A stretch of 64,000 bases of DNA. Origin: Datura wrightii. Its lineage: Eukaryota; Streptophyta; Magnoliopsida; Solanales; Solanaceae. The DNA lies in contig JASDFA010000006.1 of assembly GCA_035772735.1 (NCBI GenBank), positions 28,871,501 to 28,935,500 on the forward strand, in the 5' to 3' direction. Made by a program: the position numbers and the translations under genes. Below are positions 12,263 through 23,739 of the stretch, one piece after another (position 1 is the first letter of the stretch; each line of letters begins with the position of its first letter). Below the pieces are notes generated by a model. It was not told the DNA's origin. It worked only from the letters and a program-made list of their open reading frames with translations, and ran no database searches.

Positions 12263-13810
12263 TGATAACGCTCAAACTCACACCTCCTTTCGAAGTATGA
12301 TGCAGACGTTGTCAATAAAGAAACTCAATAGAGAGGTTGGGATTGAACCCACAGAGAATACAGAAGATCTAGACTAACGCCTGTAAGTGAACTTGTTGGT
12401 TAGTTACTCCAATTAGGGAGTTTTAAGAAAACAATATTTAAAACAATGATTAAAATTGTGATGTAAAATCAAGAGTTAAGAATAACTAGTATTTGTGTTC
12501 CTCATGGGTTCATAACTACTTCGGGTATACACACATGACAATTACCAATGCTTTTATTACAGGACTGATAACTAGGGATCATCCAAACGACTGGTTCTTC
12601 CCTATTGGATGACTATAGTCAATCACCTGGTCAGGTCTCATGAGCGGTTTCAAACTATCCGTTATCAATAAGGCCCAAATTTAACTTTCCTGCGACCACA
12701 ACTCAAGTTAATATAATGATCATCAAGATCAAGGCTTTGTTGTAATTCTCTTTTCCTAATCTCTACCTCTATAGGCTCAAGTAAGTAAAGAATTCGGGCA
12801 AGTCCTAATATTGTACACCTTTAATAAACATTTAAGCATGAATAGAATACCATACAAGCGTTTTGCATTGATTTTGGATCATGTTTGTGTATCCCTAGCT
12901 TGTTAATCCACCATGGTTCCCACAACCCTAGCTATTTAGCCTCTCATAGTTGCAAGGTTGTGATATGCATTCATCACTAAACACATAATTTAATACTTAC
13001 AATTATAGATGACAGAAAAATCTTCTTTAATTATCTCCGAAATAACTCAAAAACAATTCACAAAGATCAAGAAAGAATTCAAGAAAAGGTTGATCACAAG
13101 TTAATCAACTCAATTCAGTGATCTCTCTCGTCCTATTAACTTCTCTAACTTGTTCTAACGATTGTTGACCTCCCTTCTAAAAAATAAAACATAAAAAGTA
13201 TTTATACAGATATAAGAATCCTTTTCCTAAGCTAATGGGGTAACTTTCCATAACTGCTGCCGCTCGAGCCACGATCGATCATACGACCCGTAACAGGTTT
13301 GTACGGGTCGTACCTGCTATCCATAAGTCCTTGGCTTGCTGAAATTTGGTTAAGTGTTGGGCCTTGGTATGACTCGTACGTGCATCCTACGAGCCATACT
13401 ATACTTCTGTGTCTTGACTCTAAGAATTCTCAATTCCACGAGTGTGATGGTACGACTCGTACCTCTCCGCTATGACTTCTATTGTCTAACTGTGTCAGGA
13501 GTCATCCTCTTGTGTAATTCTTCTAAATATTTCCATGACTCAATTCTACGACTCGTACTGAGAGTCGTAGGATGCACTCTTCATAATTCAGTCATCTGAA
13601 ACTTTTCACAATCTTCAGTACGGCTCGTACTAAGACTGTGACTTTAGCCCCTTTTTTGCACTTTCAGGCTATCTTTTATACATTCTTGCTCCAATACCTA
13701 TTTTTCATGTAATCAAAGAAAAAGTGCCTTATATCCATATAAACACACCTAAGTCCATGCTATTTTCTTAGTTTTGAGCGTCAAAAGTGCTATAAACTCA
13801 CAGCACATTA
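12263..13810 (-). repeat. 5' LTR of Athila-like unit B (about 1,548 bp)
   Basis: Collinear with the LTR at 2746-4344, with small length differences. The inner end is TGATAACG at 12263. The outer end on the minus strand reads TAATGTGCTGTG where the other copy has TGATATGCTGTG, so the terminal TG has been lost by mutation or the join is inexact. It abuts a Copia coding fragment. Confidence 0.7.
13260..13640. repeat. ACGACTCGTA array in LTR B
   Basis: The counterpart of the array at 3740-4180, with the same motif order but independent point changes and a few small deletions. Confidence 0.55.
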
Positions 13811-14741
13811 GGACCTGGTCTGCTTTCCTTTCACACAAGAATCACATATTTTATTTTCAGCAAACTTCATCTTGGGCACTCCACGAACTAAATCTTTGGA
13901 TATTAGTTTATTGAGAAGAGAGAAGCCCACATGTCCAAGTCTTCTATGCCACAGAACAGAGTCATCTTCCATCTCACTTAAACAAGTGAGATTTTCACCA
14001 GTTATGGAATCAAGATCAACAACATACATGCTTTTCCACCTCCTGGCTATTAAGATCACCTCCCCATATTGGAGATTTGTTACAGTGCATACAGCAGACA
14101 GAAACTTAACTTCATTTCTCTTGTCACAAATTTGAGACACACTTAGAAGACTGTATTTTAGTCCATTGACATAGAAACATTTTCTATAGCATGTTCAAGG
14201 GTTTTACCAATTTTTTCAACACCTAGTATGTATCCTTTCTTTCTGTTACCAAAGGAGACGCTTCCCCCTTGAAAGGCCTTGAGTGAGAGAAAATCCTCCA
14301 TCTTTCCTATCATATGCTTTGAGCAGCCACTACCCATAAACCAGCTTTGGCTGCTTCCTCTCACTCCATCATGCAATATAAGTCATGAATTATATTTGGG
14401 GACCCATTTCAGTTTGAGTTTCCAAAAGTAAGATAGGGGGTAAATTAGACTCTTCTTATCCCTTGAGGGTTCATTATCTAATGGATCTTTCCGTTCTAAT
14501 ACTCCATCCGAGAGTTATCAGTATTTATCAAATCTGTTCCTATCTAACGGAACGCTATTGGATCAAATGACAAAGACATTGTGCAACTTGGTTGGAGACC
14601 TTTGGGGACCAGGTACCCTTATTTTCCTTCTAACTTCAGAGGCAAATGAGAGCCTTTTTGAAGCAACTTTTTTGGCAGGGCATACCTGTTTGAGATGGTC
14701 ATTCTACCACAGTGTGTGCAAAAGAGATTGTTAGGATCGGA
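13811..14741 (-). pseudogene. Ty1/Copia Gag knuckle-protease-pre-integrase fragment
   Basis: Minus-strand blocks in order are a CX2CX4HX4C zinc knuckle (about 14715-14670, split by a 1-nt shift), the protease WFMGSGCSKHMIG with FGNRKKGYILG (14376-14158), and the GAG-pre-integrase domain SVLWHRRLGHVGFSLLNKL with ENKICDSCVKGKQTRS (14140-13811). The protease has GSGCS where DSGCS is usual, so the catalytic Asp is lost. Coding stops abruptly at 13811, where the Athila-like LTR begins. The integrase half is expected beyond the window's left edge. Confidence 0.75.
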
Positions 14742-15512
14742 CTGTCACAACCCGAGCATAGGACCGGATCGAGACATGGGACAAGGAACCTCGAGGAACT
14801 CCAAGTCGACCCATGGCATGGACATAACATCTAACTCAATCATAAAAGCGGAAGATCAACTTGATAAACTTAGCGAAAGTCTGAAAGAAGCACAACATCA
14901 GAAATACACATGAATTTGACGTTGATTATATTTTATGTCTGAAAAGCCTCTAATACTGATGAATTAATGGGACAAGACCTCAACTAACTCTCTAAGTCTG
15001 ACACTGAATACATAAAGAAAACTAATAAAGCATGATCCTCGAGAAACAAGGACTCACCAACAAAGACTGGATGCTAGCTCCGAAACTGGCTAAATATAGG
15101 GTTGAGTCTGAAGAGCGGAGCCTGTATCATAAAATGATACAGCATAGTGTATGCGGTCAGTAGGTGAATATACCGAGTTTGCAAGGTAAGTAAAACTGCT
15201 TAAATAAGTAAAATCATTTAAAATATGCATAATGTAAAATATCATCAAGATAAGAATCTAAGAGTAGGGCTTGCATGCTATTTTTCTGAAATCATGCTCT
15301 CAACATAATTGAACATCATTACTGAATCGAATGACCCAAAGCTGAAATCTGATAATCATAAGTAAACTCGAACATTGGGTCAAACCTGTTTTAGAACCTA
15401 TACAGATATCATGAATGATAAACACGCATAACTAAAATCTTAAGGAACAATGGGAGACTCATCATGTAACCAACATTACCACAATAGAACTTACGTGGTC
15501 CTGACTATCACA
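14742..15512. repeat. TGTCAC-type LTR-like fragment between two Copia relics
   Basis: Starts TGTCACAACCCGAGC and ends near ACTATCACA. It resembles Solanaceae Gypsy LTR sequence (TGTCAC ... CCC start, GTAAGTAAA... interior). No target duplication was found and the borders are approximate. It separates a minus-strand Copia fragment from a plus-strand Copia fragment. Confidence 0.4.
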
Positions 15513-17114
15513 CTCAAGGAAAAAGAATCACTAAATTCCAATGAAACTTGAAAGTTGGTTGATTTACCACCGGGTTGTAAAATAATTGAGTATAAATGGG
15601 TCCTAAGGAAAAAGTTAAAATTGGATGGATCCGTTGATAAATATAAGGCTAGGCTAGTTGCTAAAGATTTCAAACAACTAGAAGGCCTAGAATTTTTTGA
15701 TACTTTTTCTCTGGTAACGAGAATTACATCCATTAGACTTTTAATTGCTATTGTTGTAATTTTTTATTTACATATTCATCAAATAGATGTAAAAACTGTT
15801 TTTTTAAATGAGAACCTAAATGAGGAGATTTATATTAAACAACCCGAAGGTTTTGTTGAAGCAGACCAAGAAAGCAAAGTATGTAAACTTACTAAATCCC
15901 TATACAGCTTGAAACAGACATCAAAGCAATGGCATGAGAAGTTTGATTCCTGCATGATTGAAAAAGATTTTAAAACAAATGAGTGTGATAAGTGCATCTA
16001 TCATAAGTCTTGGAATAATTCACATGTTATTGTTTGCCTCTATGTTGATGATTTTAAAAGAGGAAAAAACAATAACCCCCCCCCCCCCCCACTAGTTTCG
16101 CCCCTTTTTCAGTGATTTAACCCAAAAACTCTTCTTCTCAACTTTTTTTTTTTTGGCCTTCACCTTCACCTGTCTTTGACTCTAACATGAATGTTGTTGG
16201 AGAAACTAAAAATATTCTTAGAAGCCATTTTTATATGAAAGATCTTGGTGAGGCAAACTTTATTCTTGAAATAAAAATTACTAGAACATGTGATGAAATT
16301 TTTCTTGACCAATCACATTATGTCAAGAAAATTTTAAAAATATATAATTTTCTTGACTGCAAGTATGTTGTAACTCCTTTTGATTCAAGTGTTCACTTGT
16401 TTCCAGTACAAAGTGAAAATGATGTGATAAATCAGAAGGAATATGCTAGCTTAATTGGAAGTTTGAGATATCTGATTGATTGCACTCGACTTGATATTGC
16501 ATATGCGGTAGGAGTACTTAGCAGGTTTACAAGCAAGCCAGGTAATGAACATTGGCATGCCATAACGAGAGTTATGAGATATTTAACCGGGATAAAATCC
16601 ATTGGCTTGTTTTATAAAAAGTATCATGTTGTACTTGAAGGCTTTTCTGATGCAAATTGGAACACTTTGTCTGGTGATTCCTGTTCCGCTACTGATTATA
16701 TTATTACTTTGGGAGGTGGTGCTATTTGTTGAAAATCAAAAAAATAAATAATTATTGTTAACTCTACCATGGAGGCTGAACTAATTGCTTTAGCTTCATC
16801 TAGTGAGGAAGCAAATTAGTTGAGAGATTTATTATTTCAAATACCTTATTTTAAAAAACTAATTCCTCCTATTTTAATTCATTGTGATAGCACCGCTGCA
16901 ATTGGTAGAGTTCAAAGTCGTTATTATAATGGTAAATCCAGACCCATAAGGAGAAAAACACAGTACTGTGAGATCATATTTGACAAGTGATACCATTAAT
17001 GTTGATTATGTCAAATCTTGTGATAATCTTGCAGATCCACTGACTAAGGCCTTAGCAAGAGTAAAGATCCGGAGCACATCAATGGGAATGGGATTGAAGC
17101 CCATAAATTCATGA
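15513..17114 (+). pseudogene. Ty1/Copia reverse transcriptase-RNase H relic
   Basis: RT blocks: LVDLPPGCK, YKWVLRKK, DKYKARLVAKDF, HQIDVKTVFLNENL, IYIKQPEGF and the catalytic YVDD at 16041-16052. A 119-nt insertion (16056-16174) follows directly. RT resumes with the MKDLGEANFILEIKI block and EYASLIGSLRYL. The RNase H part has FSDANWNTLSGD, STMEAELIALASSSEEAN and IHCDSTAAIG. After a frameshift near 16960 come NVDYVKSCDNLADPLTKAL and the end at 17114. In-frame stops (after GGGAIC and elsewhere) make it non-functional. Confidence 0.8.
16056..16174. other. 119-nt insertion directly behind the Copia YVDD motif
   Basis: In normal Copia RT only a few residues separate YVDD from the GSNM-type block. 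Here 119 nt intervene, including a run of 15 C (16076-16090) and a run of 12 T (about 16143-16154). No target duplication or terminal repeat is apparent. Confidence 0.6.
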
Positions 17115-17681
17115 GTCATATATGAGGAAACCCAACCCGAGGACTAGAGATCCTATAACCAGGTTCAATGGGAAAAATGAATCATATGATGACTTATTAT
17201 AAAATGCACTATTATTATTATTATTTTTTAATTCCCTCCCTATGATGTGAGTGCATTTTTTCTGTAATGGTCTGTGGAGGTTGAGTTTTAAAAAACTCTT
17301 ACTAAAAATTTGTAGCTTATAGTGGGGTGCTAAACTTACAGGAGCACTGTCGACAGATTTCACCTATGTGAGTATGGAAGTAGGCTGCTTTCTTTGAAAA
17401 TAGGGCCAGTTCTCAAAGAGACTCATGAAAATAGAAATAGCACAAGGTCGTAATGTGCTGGCTATTAAAGCTCATGTCAACACTTTGATTATTGTGTGTA
17501 AGCAGTGATACTTTATTTCCCTTAAGCAGTCATAGTTCAAGTCTGAGACCACTACAACGCTGGAGTAAAGATTACTGTTTTACTAAGTGAAGGTTCAACG
17601 CGGAACACACCATCATTATGCATAATAGTCTCCCTTCAGCCAATAAACTCTCTTATTTTAATATTAAAATGAGTGGGGGAT

Positions 17682-18280
17682 TGTTGGTCATTCAGAGCAT
17701 TTTAATATTTTATAAACTAAGACTAAAGTGCCTTTTTCTTAGCTTCAATTGTGTCACGTTAGTGGGATGAATGACCTTTTATTTCCCTTAAAGTTTTTGT
17801 AACTTCCATCTCTTTATTCACCCATTATTCTACCTCATTATGCCTTGTAATCTATGTACCCTATGTAACTTCTAAGGCATAATTCTCCTATAACTTACCT
17901 ACTTTATTACCCATATTCTTCTAATTCATTACAAGGAAGAATTTTTCACCTGTAAATAGTGTGATCTTTCATGTGTTGAGGTAAAGGAAAAACATAGAGT
18001 GAAAAAAATGAGTAGAAAAGAGAGTTTTATTTAGCTTAAGGAAGGTGTTATTTTAGTGAAATTTTGGACTCAACTCTTATCCAGAGTTTGTTGAGTCATA
18101 CAGTATTGCCGGTTATTGTATCCCGGAGGGAAAAAATCGAAAAGATTACTGCTTAACTGGTAAAGTTTTACTGCAGTGAGCTTGAATCTCCTTAAAGAGA
18201 GTGAGATATCAGCGCTTCAGCCTAAAATATTTATTTTTTTTATTTTTATTTTTTCAATTGTAATTGTACTTTCACCAACA
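17682..18280 (+). repeat. Copia 3' LTR (599 bp)
   Basis: Starts TGTTGGT and ends ACCAACA, perfect 7-bp inverted ends. It is preceded by the polypurine tract GAGTGGGGGA (17671-17680). It terminates the plus-strand Copia relic. The next five bases, CTTAG, should be the right target duplication; no matching 5' LTR is present in the window. Confidence 0.85.
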
Positions 18281-19000
18281 CTTAGAATCTAATACATCTA
18301 CCGTTGTTCGAAAGCTACTATATATATGATACAAAAGTGATACATTAACTAATAAGAATGTACCACATAATCCCTAAAATGTCACGTCCAATGTTCGCCT
18401 CGCACATGAGAATATCGTTAGTGATGCCAACTATATTCCTCTTTATTTTGCAGGGGGTCGTACAAACTATCATGGTGCACCCGTTCTTTTTGTCCTATAG
18501 GCAATGTTATCGGGGCACAAGTTCTCTGCTGCCTTCTGACAATAAGCTCTCGCCTTTTGCTGAAGATGATCATCTCAAATGGTCGAAGACATACCGGGAC
18601 CAAGCTCTTCGAACATGTCTTTGAAGATTGATCACCTCGTCTAGTTGGTTTCCTTTGGACATGCATTGTCAATACTACGAGTCTTGTTTTCTGTCATTCC
18701 ATGTGTTAAGTCATTTCTCACCCCATACTGAAAGACAATGAAAAATAATGTAGCAAGAGAAGCCATTAACAGTAGTAGTTGCAGAACATTCTTGTGGTTG
18801 ATGGAGATGCTCAAGGGTGCCAAATTTAGCGCAATCTTCTTTAATCCTTCCAATTTACCCATGCTTTAATGAATTTCAGCTAAAGTGATTTTGAAGAATG
18901 GGCAAGCCCAAGTTAATCCATCACAAATCATCAGTCCAAACTGACCCATCATTAAATTCTATACTGATTTGAAATTTTTTCATTAAATGATCGATCTTAT
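18281..19000. other. Spacer with an unrecognised ORF remnant
   Basis: A minus-strand ORF at 18862-18641 predicts a 73-aa peptide with one hydrophobic segment (VLQLLLLMASLATLFFIVFQ). A second ORF follows in another frame (18672-18418). I do not recognise either, and there is no splice or promoter support. They may be remnants of a captured gene piece. Confidence 0.2.
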
Positions 19001-19009
19001 TTTTTGTTT

Positions 19010-19710
19010 AAAAATAACTAACTTTTCTATACCTGACCTCGACCTCAATGCAGTACCTGACCTTGACTCCGGACTAAAACCTGAACAAAAATTGAGACCG
19101 GACGTAAGCTCAACCCCCGGCCTGACCCCTTACAAGGACCCATCCGGAATCCAAACATGGGGATCGGGACCAACCTTGACACAAGATTCGGGACTTAGGA
19201 CTCGACCTCGACATGGGACTTGGGACTCGACCCTAACACAAGACCTAGGACTCAAATTCAATTGGGAACTCGAGATATGACCCTTAGCCTGATCCTTGAC
19301 CCTTGTCCTGATCCACGACTCTTGGCCTCACCCCAACCCCAATATAGGACTCAAAACCTGGCCCTAACACGGGATTTGGGACCCCACCTTGCTTGATATT
19401 CGACTCTTGATCCAAGACGTAATCCCAACATAAGATTTGAGATCCAATCCTCAGCTCGACCCCTAACCTACGGCTTGACCCCAATCAAGACCCAACTCCG
19501 ACATAGGACCAGGGACTCGACATAAGACCCAACCCTGTCCCCCCAGCCTGACCCCCCCACTGACCCTAACCAACCTTGACACAAAATTCGAACTTAGGCC
19601 TAACCCCAACTCGAGACGGAAATTGTGACCTCAACCCTGATTCGAAACTCAACTTAAAAATCGATCCCGACCTCAATCTTAACTCGTGACTCAACCCGAC
19701 CCTAATATTA
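19010..19710. repeat. C-rich degenerate minisatellite
   Basis: About 700 bp of irregular repeats built from GACCTCGACC, CCTTGAC and GGGACTCGACC-like words of about 10-14 bp. Composition is strikingly unlike the AT-rich surroundings. It has no coding capacity; the long ORF at 18987-19280 is a by-product of the repeat. Confidence 0.6.
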
Positions 19711-20114
19711 TGTAATATTTATAAAGACTTGTTGTGGATATTTGGTTAAAATTATAGATATCTCTAAAAGAAAATAATAAAAATTGAGTCGAATTGAACA
19801 GGTTGGATTATTACCTATCATTTAGCCCAAATAAGCTTTGAACATATTTGGGTATTGACTTATCTATTAGTTCAACCCATCTTGACCCATTCCAACTTCA
19901 GTTCAAACAGCCCATTTGTTGCGTCAAAAGATGTTGATCATGTTGCCTGAGCAGTAGGGGAAGGTTTATCATAGGCATCGAAGGATGGTGGTAGTGAACC
20001 GCCTGGTTCTGGTGGTTCTTGCGGTGCAGGGTTATCAACTTGCCCCTTCAAAATTAGTTTTTCAATTTTATTCCTTCCTTCGTTTATCGTCCATTTTCAT
20101 GATATCTCCCTAGT

Positions 20115-21034
20115 ATGGGTGTACATAGTTCGAGTTGGTTCAAATTATGTAAATATCAAATCAAATCAATTGTATCTGATTTTTAAATCGATAAATCAAA
20201 TCAAACCAATAAAATTCGGGTTTTTCAACCTTGAATTTTTTCAAATTTTTTGGTTTTCTCGAGTTTTCAAATTTTTTTCCGATAAAGTCTTCATACAAAA
20301 CATATAACTTATACTTAAAATATTTCTCCAATTCTAGTAACATACAAATATCTAAGGTTTTTTTGAATTTAAAAAAAAACATAAAATATGAGACGAGTGT
20401 TGACATTGTACTAAAATATTCAACCAAAAAGTCAATGAAATCGCATAAAACAAATGTAGCTAATTAATAAGTCATAATGAAAATGATCTTACTCTAAAAG
20501 TACTAAGTCATGTCAAAACTAAGCACGGCTAATAAGTATTATTTACATAACTAAATATTTTTTAAAAAAAATAAGTTTTTTATTTTCACTGTGTAAATTA
20601 ACCAATGCAAAATTAAAAAATAGAAATCTAATGTCATTGTCATTTCTATTGTTGAAATCATTAATTTTGTTAACATTAATATTGATTTGGTTTTGATTTG
20701 GAATATATTTGTGTTAATAACATGCATCTGTAAGCTATAAAACTTATTGGATCATTCAAAATTCTAAGTCCTACCTTGAAATAATATGTTAAAAAATAAA
20801 AACTATGGAAAAAATTAATAAGTATTTATAAATTACATAAAAATATCTATAAAAATGATATACATATAATATAGAGTTAGTTTGGTTAAATTTGACTTTT
20901 TTTAGTTAAAACCAAACCAAACCAATTATGATCGGATTTTTTTTTAACACCAAATCACTAGTCAAATTTTTTTTCTTGATTTGAGTCAAATTATGTGATT
21001 ATTGCAATCTATCAATTTACTTTGTACACCCCTA
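20115..21034. mobile_element. TIR DNA transposon remnant, 920 bp, with 9-bp target duplication
   Basis: The left end reads ATGGGTGTACA and the right end TGTACACCCCTA, inverted. CTCCCTAGT occurs exactly at 20106-20114 and again at 21035-21043. The interior is AT-rich with TCAAATCAAATCAA-like words and no transposase. A 9-bp duplication suggests a Mutator-like or hAT-like origin. Confidence 0.75.
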
Positions 21035-21043
21035 CTCCCTAGT

Positions 21044-21907
21044 TTAATCTTCTAAGAACTACAGTTTGTGGATTTGCTTTATCATTGCAATAAAATGATA
21101 ATTCATGATTTTTCTGTGGAGGAACAACAATTTGCTTTAACTAAATTCATCATCCTTACATATTTAGAAAGGAAAATTGGCACAATATGTCAACTTTCTT
21201 CTTAAATTGACATAAAATAGCTTACTTTTAATTAATTGACATATAATAAGTTTTTTTTTAATAATTATTGGGTTAAAATTATCCATTTGTAATGTCCCTA
21301 AAAGTTGAGAAAAAAATGGGGCATATTTTTAAAAAAATCGTGAAGTTTTTTGTTTATATTGAAATTGACAGTTTTTATTGCAATAGTTATATTTAATAGA
21401 AAATTAAATTTTTATTTGATTGAAGTTTCACTTTTTTATGGGACAGCTTGTATTTAAATATTTTAAAATATTATTTGGCCAATTTTTTATTTAAAAAATA
21501 CACGAATTTACTTAAAATAAATTTATAACCTTTTTCATTATTTAGCAGGAAATTGATATTATTTTTTAATCTTTATTTAATATTATATGATAATTTTTTA
21601 ATTATAAATCCATAGTTTACTAGAAGAAACTTGAAAGTTTTTCACTTTTTATGGGAACTTGACATATTTTTTATTTAATTTTTATTACGAATGACAAATT
21701 TATTTTATTTAAAAAGAATTTTATAGCAAATCTATTTAAATAAGCACAACTATCTTTAAAAAAGACAAAGTATTTCACTTTATTGGGAAGTTGAAAGTAT
21801 TTTTTTTAAATTCAATATTGAAGATAATTGACTTTACGTTGTTATGGAAACGTGATGATTTTTGTTTTTTTTTTAATTATTATATTGCATGATCAATTAT
21901 ATTTTTA
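21044..21907. other. AT-rich spacer
   Basis: No ORF of note, no clear repeat ends and no RNA gene. Only long A and T runs can be seen. Confidence 0.5.
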
Positions 21908-23090
21908 AAATTAGGGGAGATTACATAAATACAACTTTTTAAAATGATATTACAAAAATTACAACTATTTTTTAAATTACATAATATACAATATATACTT
22001 TATAAATGAGTAAAAGAATAAATACTCTAAATATGGTATTGTTCCTATAAATGAGATAACTAATTATTTCTTCCATAACGTAAGTAGACTAAATATGAAA
22101 GATATTTAATATTTATTAAAATCATTCCCTACTAATTCTTTATCCTTATCTATTAATAAACAAATATTAATATCAGATCCTACAAATATTTTATTAATGT
22201 ACAATATATATAAAATATATAATATTATTGTTATATATTAACTAATATATATTATAATAATATTTTTCTTATGTATATTTATACACAAGTATAATCTATT
22301 ATTTATATATTTATATCAATAATGTACAATATATATACCTTATATAATATTATGTGTTATATATTAACTATTATATACTATACATAATATTATTTTTTAT
22401 TAATATTATACAATAAGTATTATCTGTTATTTTGCATATATTTATATTTGAGCATACATTATTGTATTCATATATTAGGTATATTGAAGAAGCAAATTCA
22501 GTATACATATATTATTTTTATATTGTATACTATATATCAAATTTAAGTTTACTTTGAGTTTCTAAAAATATACAATACTGATGGTAGAGAGATTCTTAGG
22601 ATTTTTGGAAATACAAAAATAGAGAAGAGAATGATTTTTGAAAAACAAACAAAAATGGAGAAGAGAAAGAAATTCTTGAAATTTTTTAAAAAACAAATAT
22701 GGAGAAGAGAAAGGAATTTTTGAAAAAATAAAAATGGAGAAGAGAGAGGAATTCTTGAGATTTTTGAAAAAATAAATATAGAGAAAGAGGGATTCTTGGT
22801 ATTTTTGAAAGAATAAATATGAAGAAGATAGAACTCCTAAATTTTTTGGAAAAAAAATGGAGAAGATAGTGTTTTATGTAATTTTGTGTATTTGAATCTT
22901 ATATCAAGTATATAATCTTTTCTTCATATGTAATTAAAATATATATTTTAGGAAAGTAAAACTTGTATAAAATGTAATTAAAAAAATAAAATTTTAAATA
23001 ATTTATATTTATGTAATTTTTCCAAAGTAATTGTAACTTTTATAATTATTATTTTTAAAAGTGGTATTTATGTAAGAATCTCCTAAAATT
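21908..23090. mobile_element. TIR element of about 1.2 kb carrying a minisatellite
   Basis: The left end (TTAGGGGAGATTACATAAA, then TAC) is matched by the reverse complement of the right end (TTTTAGGAGATTCTTACAT, then AAATACC), with similarity continuing for about 70 bp inwards. No transposase and no certain target duplication. The interior holds AT microsatellite-like DNA and the tandem array at 22586-22870. Confidence 0.6.
22586..22870. repeat. Minisatellite, about seven units of 35-45 bp
   Basis: Units follow the pattern GGAGAAGAGAAAGGAATTC, then TTGA-ATTTTTGAAAAA-ATAAAT. Successive units differ mainly by omission of the TTCTTGAGA segment. Confidence 0.65.
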
Positions 23091-23121
23091 ATACATGATT
23101 TATTTTTTTTTATAGGAATTG

Positions 23122-23704
23122 ACTATAATAACGTGTATATATGCACATCAAATTTTATATGTAAAAATACATGACGAGAAAGAAATAAACACGCAATATT
23201 CAAGACAATTAAAAAAAAATTCATGAATACAAATCTGAATAAATTTTTGAACACAATCTGATTATAGTCGATGTATACTATAATAACGTATGCATATATA
23301 CATCAATTATTATACGTAAAAACTACATGGTGAGAAAGAAAAAGAATTTCATGAATACAAATTTGAATAAATTTTTGGATACAATTATAAATACAATAGA
23401 TGTATACTATAATAACGTATACATATATACATCAAATTTTACATAAAAGTACACGGCGAGAAAGAAATAAACACGCAATATTCAAGATAATTAAAAAAAA
23501 GTTTCATGAATACAAATCTAAATAAATTTTTGAATATGATCTGATTATAGGCAATGTATACTTTAATGACATATACATATATACATCAATTATTATACTT
23601 AAAAATACATGGTTATAAAATTTTTAAAAAAAGCAATATTCAAGATAAATTTTAAAAAGGTTCCATGAATACAAATTTGATTAATCTTTTGAAATAATTT
23701 CAGA

Positions 23705-23705
<1 letters not shown>
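23122..23705. repeat. Four tandem copies of a 130-155 bp unit
   Basis: Units start at 23122, 23277, 23406 and 23560 with ACTATAATAACGTRT-like sequence. They run through CATGRYGAGAAAGAAATAAA and TTCATGAATACAAATYTGA and end near GATGTAT. Units 1 and 3 carry an additional ACACGCAATATTCAAGA segment that unit 2 lacks. A TA/CA dinucleotide run (23708-23735) follows. Confidence 0.75.
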
Positions 23706-23735
<30 letters not shown>

Positions 23736-23739
23736 TTCA

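Larger units (their letters stand above)
2746..13810 (-). mobile_element. Athila-like Ty3/Gypsy element lacking pol (unit B of a tandem array)
   Basis: In minus-strand order: 5' LTR (13810-12263), a primer site resembling tRNA-Asp (12257-12241), gag-protease relic (12135-9656), a non-coding stretch rich in ACGACTCGTA motifs (about 9500-8100), an env-like ORF relic (8037-5825), a hairpin (5146-5176), a polypurine-like tract (4360-4345) and a 3' LTR (4344-2746). Order, primer type and the late env-like ORF fit the Athila/Calypso group. No RT, RNase H or integrase can be read in the 1.6 kb between protease and env-like ORF. The element appears inserted in a Copia pre-integrase region, which breaks off at 13811. 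Confidence 0.75.

Noticed and set aside
18418..18862. Possible small membrane protein gene on the minus strand
   Set aside because: No family recognised, frame broken into two ORFs, no splice sites or promoter support; kept only as a remark in the spacer entry.
23122..23705. CRISPR-like array
   Set aside because: Units are direct tandem copies of about 130-155 bp without unique spacers, in plant nuclear DNA; it is a minisatellite.
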